48,908 bases of DNA. Origin: Rhodospirillaceae bacterium (GTDB taxonomy: Bacteria; Pseudomonadota; Alphaproteobacteria; CACIAM-22H2). Position numbers and translations under genes: made by a program. Shown here piece after piece: positions 43,658 through 48,908 of this stretch. The stretch spans positions 1-48,908 of the forward strand of contig JAIXXA010000100.1 in NCBI GenBank assembly GCA_027490975.1. Reading direction: 5' to 3'. The notes beneath the pieces were generated by a model. That model worked only from the letters and a program-made list of their open reading frames with translations. It searched no databases and had not been told where the DNA came from. How positions within the stretch are numbered: position 1 is the first letter of the stretch; each line of letters begins with the position of its first letter.

Positions 43658-44056
43658 TCAGCCTCCAAAAGCGAGCTTGAGAATCGACAAAGCGGCAATG
43701 CCGCCGAGCAGCAGCGCCGCACCGTTCATCGCCAGCAGCGACGCGATCTTGACGGCCTCGTCGTGCACATAGTCTTCGATCACAACCTGCAAGCCCAACC
43801 GCGCATGCTGGAACACGGCGACGACTAGGGCCAACAGCAAGACGGCCACGACGGGCGAGGCAACCCAGGCTTTGAGGGCCGCAAGCGGCGCACCCGCCAG
43901 GCCCACGATGCTCGCCACAAACCAGATCGTGAGCGGCACGAGGGCGATCGCGGTCACGCGCTGGCCCCACCAATGATGCGTGCCGTCCTTGGCCGAGCCG
44001 AGGCCGCGCACGCGGCCCAGATCCGAGCGCAGCGATTTTTTGCCCATGGTCGCCAT
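43658..44056 (-). CDS. sdhD: Succinate dehydrogenase membrane anchor subunit D
   Basis: A 132-residue protein with three spans. '[21 protein letters not shown]' begins the first span, and '[22 protein letters not shown]' contains the histidine and tyrosine typical of heme b and quinone contacts in SdhD. It anchors the catalytic subunits and forms part of the ubiquinone site. ATG at 44056 is two bases after the sdhC stop. Confidence 0.93.
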   Translation of the reverse strand: MATMGKKSLRSDLGRVRGLGSAKDGTHHWWGQRVTAIALVPLTIWFVASIVGLAGAPLAALKAWVASPVVAVLLLALVVAVFQHARLGLQVVIEDYVHDEAVKIASLLAMNGAALLLGGIAALSILKLAFGG

Positions 44057-44058
44057 GT

Positions 44059-44478
44059 TCAGCGCCCTCCCAAAACGGCGAGACCGACCACCCAGGCAAC
44101 CAAGGTGGCCGCGAGTGCAAAAGCAATCACCGCATAACCCGATTTTTCGGCCGTCGGCAGATCGAAGCCGCGCCCCGCATCCCAGAACAGATGCCGGATG
44201 CCGTTGCCCAAATGGTAGAACAGCGCCAGCGACCAGCCGAACAGCAGCAACAGGCCGATCGGCGAATCGATGAAGGCGCCGACGCGCGCATAGGCCGCTT
44301 CGCCGAGGGCGGCCGCCGCGAGCCACCAGACCAGCAGCAGCGTGCCGACCGCGAGGGCGACGCCCGTCATGCGATGCGTAATCGACAGCACCGAAGTGAT
44401 TTGCGGACGGTAGATCTGCAAATGCGGCGACAATGGCCGCGCATGAATCTTGCCGCTTTCTTTGGTTTCCGCCGCCAT
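44059..44478 (-). CDS. sdhC: Succinate dehydrogenase cytochrome b556 subunit C
   Basis: A 139-residue protein with three spans. 'RPLSPHLQIYRPQITSVL' followed by 'SITHRMTGVAL' is the SdhC signature, with the quinone-site serine and arginine. 'LFYHLGNGIRHLFWDAGRG' supplies the heme b histidine. It is the first gene of the sdhCDAB operon, so the operon promoter must lie beyond 44478, next to the AT-rich, DnaA-box-like region. Confidence 0.96.
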   Translation of the reverse strand: MAAETKESGKIHARPLSPHLQIYRPQITSVLSITHRMTGVALAVGTLLLVWWLAAAALGEAAYARVGAFIDSPIGLLLLFGWSLALFYHLGNGIRHLFWDAGRGFDLPTAEKSGYAVIAFALAATLVAWVVGLAVLGGR

Positions 44479-44629
44479 CGTGCGCTGGCCCCCTTGTTGG
44501 CTTCGCCTTGCGTCTTGCGGTATCGATGTAGACCGGCTTCGCAACGCCGTCAATCGCACGCTTGACGACCGCGCAAAGTCCAAGAAACAGGTGCGGCGCA
44601 AAGACTTGGCGCACCTGCAAAGCATCGGC

Positions 44630-44690
44630 TGTGGATAGGTCTGTGGAATAATTGTTCGCAAATTGTGATTAACCCGCAACTTTATCAACA
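44630..44690. promoter_or_regulatory. Cluster of DnaA-box-like nonamers in AT-rich DNA
   Basis: Relative to TTATCCACA, TGTGGATAG at 44630-44638 (minus orientation) and TTATCAACA at 44682-44690 each differ at one position. TGTGGAATA at 44642-44650 and TGTGATTAA at 44664-44672 (both minus) differ at two. All lie within 61 bases in one of the most A/T-rich stretches of the window, upstream of sdhC. This could be a DnaA-regulated promoter or part of a replication origin; the sequence alone does not decide. Confidence 0.4.
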
Positions 44691-45446
44691 GAAATCTATG
44701 CCACGCTTTTCGATTCTTATTGAGGGTTAACGGCAGCTTTGCGACCCTTGGCCTCGGTAAGCGAGAACGTGGGGACAGGCGGGTCGCTTCGATCAAACCG
44801 CAGAGCGCTTCGTGGCTAGCCAAGAGCTGAAGCGCCATCCACTGGCAGGAGCCGTCGCCGAAAGGCGTTGCGGCGCGGGCGGAGGGGGCAATTCGCAGTC
44901 TTCAGGAGCGGCTGGGCCGGATGCGGGCGAAAGTCCGCGAGAGGGTGCAGCAACTCGTTTGTGTCGCGACGGTCGTCGGGCTCCCCGAGAGCCAGGCCAC
45001 GCCAGGGCGATACGAACGGCGCCGACGGATCCGCGCCTTCGGGCAGGGGTTCGGGTTGGATCGGGAAACATGGATCCCGCAAGGGATCCGTCCTTTCGGC
45101 AGCGACGGCGGGCGGGCCTCGGGTTGGCCCAAGCACCCGCGACGGCCGAAAGCGACGCGCGAGGGACGAAAGACGCGGCATGCGGGGCAACTCGCTGCGG
45201 TCTGATCGATGCTCGCACATGGTTCCGGGTCGGCTCGGACGCACGGGGGCTGGCAAGGGTCGGGCGTATCGGGGAATGGGCGAGCACGGCACCCGCGCGC
45301 GGTGCGGCGCGCCTCTGTCGGTGGAACGCGGCGGACTGCCTGACCAGGGTCCGAGCTGCCGTGCGAAGCAGGTCCATCCGAGAGCAAACCCGATTTTGGC
45401 TTGCCACGAGGCGGCCATGCCGATGCAGGAGGGCGTCAAGCCCCGG

Positions 45447-45572
45447 CGGCGGCAGGGTGGTGTCAGGGGCCGAAATGCATGTCGGCCCCCGACGGTCCTC
45501 ATGAGGCGTCAGGGAGCCCTTTGTCCCGCCCGGACAACGGCCGATCGCAAGATCGCCCCTGACGCCTCTTTT
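45447..45572 (+). ncRNA. Candidate structured small RNA, copy A, with terminator-like end
   Basis: A GGGGCCGA/TCGGCCCC stem lies at 45467-45486. Next, a 12-bp perfect stem (45503-45514 with 45557-45568) closes two inner hairpins: TTGTCC/GGACAA (45521-45537) and CGATC/GATCG with a GCAA loop (45542-45555). TTTTGTTTT follows at 45569-45577, as in an intrinsic terminator. GTCAGGGGC (45462-45470) can also pair with GCCCCTGAC (45555-45563), which would compete with the outer stem, so two exclusive folds are possible. No gene follows in this direction. Confidence 0.45.
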
Positions 45573-45612
45573 GTTTTGGGGCGCTGAAGCATTGATTCTA
45601 CTAGGGTTTTCG

Positions 45613-45735
45613 CGGCGGCAGGCCGGTGGTGCCGACGGTCCGCTTGCGCGCGACCGCCGGCACCCCATCGGCATGTCGGAGCCTGATGTCCCGCCCGGAC
45701 AACACGGCGCGAAGACGGCGAAGACTTCGCTTTCC
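45613..45735. repeat. Diverged copy B of the structured element
   Basis: It shares blocks with copy A in the same order: CGGCGGCAGG, GGTGGTG, GCATGTCGG, GAGCC, then an identical 17-nt TGTCCCGCCCGGACAAC (45522-45538 in A, 45687-45703 in B) and a final CCTGAC. Copy B has its own GGTGCCG/CGGCACC stem with an inner CGGTC/GACCG (45628-45664), but lacks the T-run, so it may be a decayed or differently folded relative. Confidence 0.5.
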
Positions 45736-45981
45736 TGACAACAATTTGGGTAACACGCCCCCTCCCCCCCGCCAAATGGATTTTGGGACTTTTTCGACTT
45801 CTTTTGTTTTCAATGGGTTGAGCCGTTGGCCCGATCCTTGGGCAGGCTGCCTTGGGTTCGAGTCGCAACAACGACCGAACCGCGTCGGCCTTTGAAATTG
45901 CTGGGAAATCGGAACTCGACCGGGCAGGCAGCAGCCACTCTTGCCGCCCGAACGGCTGCGCCGTCCAAACCTGTCAAGGTT

Positions 45982-47328
45982 TCAACCGAGCACGACGAGA
46001 TCGACAGGCTGGGCGAGGCCCGGGATGGCGACGCCCAGAATGCGCCGCGGCTCGGCGGTCGGGCGGTAATCTTGGGTCAGCGCCAGTTCGAACGTCTCGC
46101 GCGTGGCAAGGGCCCGGCATTTTTCGGTTTTGGTCTGTTTTTCAAGACGGGCGGCGACGTTAACGACGTCGCCGATGACCGTGTATTCGAGCCGGTCGGC
46201 ATCGCCCACGCACGCAAACAGCACGGTCCCCGCCGCAACACCAAAGCCGACCTCGAGCGACGGCAAACCTTGGGCGGTGCGCGCCGTGCGCCACGCCTGC
46301 GCCTCGAACAACAAGGCATCGACGCAGGCGAGCGCATCGGCGGCCGCACGCGCGTTCGGCAGGGCCGCCCCGAAACTTGCGAGAATGCCGTCGCCGATGA
46401 ATTTGTCGATCGAGCCGCCATGCGCGCGAATGACGGGTGCAAAACGCGCCTGATAGTCTGACAGCAACGCCACGAGTTCGCGCGGCGGCAGCGCGCGCGC
46501 GAGGTTGGAGAAGCCGCGCAGATCCACGAACAAAGCGGCGGCCGCGCGCATCTCGCCTTCGCCGGGCACCAGGGCTTGCTCGGCGTCCGAAATGCGCCTG
46601 GCAATTTCGGGTGCGAAAAACCGCGACAGTTCGAGAATCGCCGAGCCTTGTGCGGCCCCGCGCTCGAGCATCGCGCGCGCGCGGACTTGCGCCAACGCAA
46701 GGATCAGCGTCACGATCGCGATCGACAGGATCTTGTCGATCTCGGCCCCCCACAGGATCGACGGGCTCGTCATGTAGCGCACATAGTCGCGCGTCACCGG
46801 CATGCTGTTCATGTCGTAGGCGGCGGCATAGGCGACAAGACACAGCCAGCCGGCCATCCCGGCGAGCCCGGCGAGCAGCACGTAGCGCGCCTCGAAGCGC
46901 AGCGTGCGCAGCGCGATGAAGATGAACACGTAGAGCAGCGTGGGCGCTTTCAGATAGAAGGCCGGCGGCTGAATGTACTGGATGTGGAAACTCCAGATCA
47001 GCGTCATCAAAAGCGCCATGTCGACGACGATCGAAACGGCCAAGAACCAGCCCGGCAGCCGCGCGCGCCACGCGGCGGCAAGCCGCAGCAGCGTGAAGGC
47101 CGCGTAGGCCGACAGCGCGTACGGCACAGGGGCGAACGGCACGTCGGCGGCAAACGTCTTGGGGCTTGCGGCATAAAAAACGCCGAAAACCAAGACGATG
47201 GCGAGTTGCACCGAACCGATCGCGATTTCGGCGCGATCTTGCTCGGCCGCGATCGCCTGGCGCACGCGCGCCGACAGCCTTATCGGCGCGGTCCCGGTCA
47301 AACGCCGGATATTGTGGAACCAGCCCAT
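45982..47328 (-). CDS. Membrane-anchored class III adenylate/guanylate cyclase
   Basis: A 448-residue protein with about six spans in the first 240 residues and a class III cyclase domain in the last 200. 'ALFVDLRGFSNLARAL' and 'GGSIDKFIGDGILASFG' supply the two metal-binding aspartates. 'YTVIGDVVNVAARLEKQTK' supplies the transition-state Asn and Arg. The conserved lysine and aspartate positions suggest ATP use, but this is not certain. Residues about 240-265 form the linker helix. The ATG at 47328 ('MGWFHNIRRL') is preferred over the longer frame. A weak AAACCT/AGGTTT hairpin overlaps its stop. It is divergent from the rlmD-like gene with a 47-bp gap. Confidence 0.92.
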   Translation of the reverse strand: MGWFHNIRRLTGTAPIRLSARVRQAIAAEQDRAEIAIGSVQLAIVLVFGVFYAASPKTFAADVPFAPVPYALSAYAAFTLLRLAAAWRARLPGWFLAVSIVVDMALLMTLIWSFHIQYIQPPAFYLKAPTLLYVFIFIALRTLRFEARYVLLAGLAGMAGWLCLVAYAAAYDMNSMPVTRDYVRYMTSPSILWGAEIDKILSIAIVTLILALAQVRARAMLERGAAQGSAILELSRFFAPEIARRISDAEQALVPGEGEMRAAAALFVDLRGFSNLARALPPRELVALLSDYQARFAPVIRAHGGSIDKFIGDGILASFGAALPNARAAADALACVDALLFEAQAWRTARTAQGLPSLEVGFGVAAGTVLFACVGDADRLEYTVIGDVVNVAARLEKQTKTEKCRALATRETFELALTQDYRPTAEPRRILGVAIPGLAQPVDLVVLG

Positions 47329-47375
47329 AGGTTTCGCTTCGTTATCCGGCCTTTGTTGGTTACACCTGCGCAACC

Positions 47376-48629
47376 ATGACAGAAACACTCGATATCACGA
47401 TCCGCAAGCTCGGGGCCAATGGCGACGGCATTGCCGAAGGCCCGCTCTACGTGGCCGGCACCTTGCCGGGCGAACAGGTGCGCGTCGCGCGCACCGGCAA
47501 AGAACGCGCGGTGCTGCGCGAAATCCTCGCACCGTCGCCCGACCGCGTCGCCGCTCCCTGCCCGCATTTCGGCATCTGCGGCGGCTGCAGCCTGCAGCAT
47601 CTGTCCGATGCGGCCTATGTTGCGTGGAAAAGCGACCTGCTGCGCGCGGCCCTGGCGAGCCGCGGCTTCGACATCACGCCATTGCCGATGCTGCGCATCG
47701 CCCCCGGCACACGCCGACGCGCCGAGCTTGCCGCACGGCGCACGGGCGACGGCCTGCTGCTCGGCTTCCACGCGCATGCGAGCGACGCGATCGCCGACAT
47801 GACCGCGTGCCACGTGCTCGAAGCGCCGATCGTGGCCCTGCTGCCGAAGCTGCGCGCGCTGCTCGACGATCTGCTGCGCGGCAACGAAGCGCTCGATCTG
47901 CATCTCACGCGCGCCGACAACGGCTTCGATCTGCTGTTGACCGGGCGCACGCTCGATGCGCGCAAGCGCTTGGCATTCGCCGATTTCGCCGCCGCAAACG
48001 GCATCGTGCGCACGACGTGGCGCAGCGAACCCGGTGCGGTAGCCGAGATCGTGGCGTTGCACGAAAATCCGCACGTGACCTTCGGCACCGTGCAAGTGGT
48101 GCCGCCGCCGGGTGCGTTTCTGCAAGCCGCACGGCCGGCCGAACTTGCCATCGCGGCCGAGATTTCGGTCGCGGTCGGGCGCGCCAAACGCACGGTCGAT
48201 CTGTTCGCAGGGCTCGGCACCTTCGGCTTTCCGCTCACGGGCCGCGTGCACGCGGTCGAAGGCGATTTTGCGGCCGTCGCTGCCATGCAGGATGCCGCAC
48301 GCGCCAGCTTCCGCGCCGGGCGCTTCACGGCCGAAGCGCGCGACCTCGAGCGCCGGCCCTTCATGCCCGAAGATCTCGAGCCGTTCGACGCCGCGATCTT
48401 CGATCCACCGCGCGAGGGGGCGGCCGAACAGGCCAGATGGCTTGCGCAAAGCGACGTGCCGACGATCGTGGCCGTGAGCTGCAATCCCACGACCTTCGCG
48501 CGCGACGCGCGCATCCTGGCCGACGGCGGCTACACGCTCGCGCGCGTCGTGCCCGTCGACCAGTTCCTGTGGACGAGCCATCTCGAACTCGTCGCGGTGT
48601 TCACCAAGCCGAAAACGCGCAAACGCTAG
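47376..48629 (+). CDS. 23S rRNA (uracil-5)-methyltransferase-like, RlmD/RumA family
   Basis: A 417-residue TrmA/RlmD-family enzyme. It has an N-terminal TRAM-like domain ('TIRKLGANGDGIAEGPLYV') and the Fe-S cysteines 'CPHFGICGGCSLQHL' with a fourth in 'ACHVLEAP'. The SAM site is 'TVDLFAGLGTFGFPLTG', 'FDPPREGAAEQAR' is motif IV, and the catalytic nucleophile is in 'VAVSCNPTTFARD'. It methylates C5 of a uridine in 23S rRNA or tRNA; the exact position is not predictable. 'LQAARPAEL' replaces the usual FQ-N motif with FLQAAR, slightly unlike E. coli RlmD. Confidence 0.9.
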   Translation: MTETLDITIRKLGANGDGIAEGPLYVAGTLPGEQVRVARTGKERAVLREILAPSPDRVAAPCPHFGICGGCSLQHLSDAAYVAWKSDLLRAALASRGFDITPLPMLRIAPGTRRRAELAARRTGDGLLLGFHAHASDAIADMTACHVLEAPIVALLPKLRALLDDLLRGNEALDLHLTRADNGFDLLLTGRTLDARKRLAFADFAAANGIVRTTWRSEPGAVAEIVALHENPHVTFGTVQVVPPPGAFLQAARPAELAIAAEISVAVGRAKRTVDLFAGLGTFGFPLTGRVHAVEGDFAAVAAMQDAARASFRAGRFTAEARDLERRPFMPEDLEPFDAAIFDPPREGAAEQARWLAQSDVPTIVAVSCNPTTFARDARILADGGYTLARVVPVDQFLWTSHLELVAVFTKPKTRKR

Positions 48630-48855
48630 CCCAGCGCTTTCGAAAGCCCCGCGATTTCGGCAAGAGCCGCCCGCCGCATCAGCGCAAAAATCGATGCGAA
48701 ACCGAAGTAATCTTATACACCCAATGTTTCGCTAGAAGCAGTCAGGCGAATTGACACCCGGAGGCGCCGCTCCAGAAACTCTACCTCCGCTGGCCTGAGC
48801 CCGTGAAACCCGCCCACTGAGAAGTGTAGAGTCCGCCCGAAGAGAGGAGCGGACA
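48630..48855. other. Intergenic region leading into the IS3 element
   Basis: It contains an A/T-rich stretch (about 48690-48735). ACTCTAC and GTAGAGT are inverted at 48778-48784 and 48826-48832. GTCCGC/GCGGAC (48831-48836 with 48849-48854) enclose the transposase ribosome-binding site AGAGGAG. The exact insertion-sequence left end could not be fixed. Confidence 0.45.
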
Positions 48856-48908
48856 ATGAAGAAGAGCCGGTTTACGGAAGAGAAGATCATCGAGATCTTG
48901 AAGCTGCA
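48856..48908 (+). mobile_element. IS3-family transposase OrfA, 5' end (partial)
   Basis: Seventeen full codons reading 'MKKSRFTEEKIIEILKL' match the N-terminal helix of the HTH_Tnp_1 (IS3/IS911 OrfA) domain. A strong AGAGGAG site precedes the ATG by six bases, within a small hairpin. The rest of the element lies beyond the window, so completeness and activity cannot be judged. Confidence 0.85.

Larger units (their letters stand above)
44479..45981. other. 1.5-kb region with no convincing gene
   Basis: Several long open frames exist, but all have arginine/proline/alanine-shadow composition and no recognisable protein. Contents include the expected sdh promoter region, an AT-rich patch with DnaA-box-like nonamers (44630-44690), a GCGCTTC/GAAGCGC stem at 44805-44835 enclosing the palindrome TGGCTAGCCA, and a GGATCCC-GCAA-GGGATCC hairpin at 45072-45089. 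Two diverged structured elements follow at 45447-45572 and 45613-45735. The density of GNRA-capped hairpins is higher than elsewhere in the window. Confidence 0.6.

Noticed and set aside
44866-45446. Large catalytic or signal-recognition RNA in the gene-free region
   Set aside because: Conserved RNase P (GAGGAAAGTCC, ACAGAAA) and SRP (GGAAGCAGCC) signatures were looked for and not found.
44793-45587. Several 200-240-residue open frames between sdhC and the cyclase gene
   Set aside because: Arg/Pro/Ser-rich on both strands, no domain, no signal, no hydrophobic core pattern; considered non-coding.
45848-45875. GGTTCGAGTC, a perfect tRNA T-loop (B-box) sequence
   Set aside because: The flanking T-stem has a mismatch and no matching acceptor or anticodon arm was found, so it is neither a tRNA nor a clear attachment-site remnant.
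1-48908. CRISPR array, prophage or integrative element
   Set aside because: No regularly spaced direct repeats, no integrase or phage genes; apart from the IS3 start at the right edge the content is core chromosomal.

Overview
The window is 48.9 kb of visibly GC-rich, gene-dense bacterial chromosome. The gene set points to an alphaproteobacterium: the sdhCDAB order, ubiA and ubiD type ubiquinone synthesis, a METTL20-like ETF methyltransferase next to ubiA, an iorAB-type molybdenum hydroxylase and scoAB. A Rhodospirillales-like lineage is plausible, but order-level placement is a guess. Nearly all the genes are chromosomal. The only mobile DNA recognised is the first 17 codons of an IS3-family transposase at the right edge. 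No tRNA, rRNA or CRISPR array was found.

Layout. 1-0.8 kb: 3' end of a glutathionylspermidine-synthase-like gene plus a DUF350 membrane protein (a yjfC/yjfL-like pair), closed by a bidirectional terminator facing fusA. 3.2-6.6 kb: envelope and lipid genes (a GT4 glycosyltransferase overlapping an LpxH-like phosphoesterase, then a diacylglycerol-kinase-type lipid kinase) and two small unknown genes. 6.6-10.6 kb: a Lrp/AsnC regulator divergent from a threonine-dehydratase and 2-oxoacid dehydrogenase E1 pair, with a perfect 8-bp inverted repeat as candidate operator. 10.6-21.4 kb: mostly minus-strand genes (a quinone-reductase-like MDR, pmbA, a bactofilin-like membrane protein, ubiD, a cysteine-rich unknown, an ETF-beta-type methyltransferase, ubiA, iorB and iorA), with a 2OG-Fe(II)-oxygenase-like gene facing away from ubiD. 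21.6-25.5 kb: rsmE, a glutamate-cysteine ligase carrying a suspicious run of 17 T, and a YCII/ECF42 sigma-factor pair with a matching promoter. 25.5-32.5 kb: an overlapping rsmD-maoC-like-rluB-peptidase C26 operon, tadA, an MBL hydrolase with purD, and xseA.

33-40.4 kb: scoA/scoB ketone-body CoA transferase, three consecutive EamA transporters, a DUF3429 protein, an SDR with a coupled unknown, pterin carbinolamine dehydratase, and a metallopeptidase overlapping a cytidine-deaminase-like gene. 40.4-41 kb: a strong sigma70-type promoter followed by two small ORFs. 41-44.5 kb: succinate dehydrogenase sdhCDAB. 44.5-46 kb: a 1.5-kb stretch with no convincing gene. It holds an AT-rich patch of DnaA-box-like nonamers and, near 45.45-45.74 kb, two diverged copies of a structured element sharing an identical 17-nt hairpin; the first copy ends like a terminated small RNA. 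46-48.6 kb: a membrane class III nucleotide cyclase divergent from an RlmD/RumA-like uracil methyltransferase, then the IS3 start.

Functional themes are quinone-linked respiration (ubiA, ubiD, sdh, ETF methyltransferase, iorAB), 2-oxobutyrate and ketone-body carbon use, thiol chemistry (gshA, GspS-like) and RNA modification (rsmE, rsmD, rluB, tadA, rlmD-like). The observations most worth testing are the duplicated structured element, the Lrp operator with its threonine-to-2-oxobutyrate module, the ECF42 promoter, and the likely corrupted tract in gshA.
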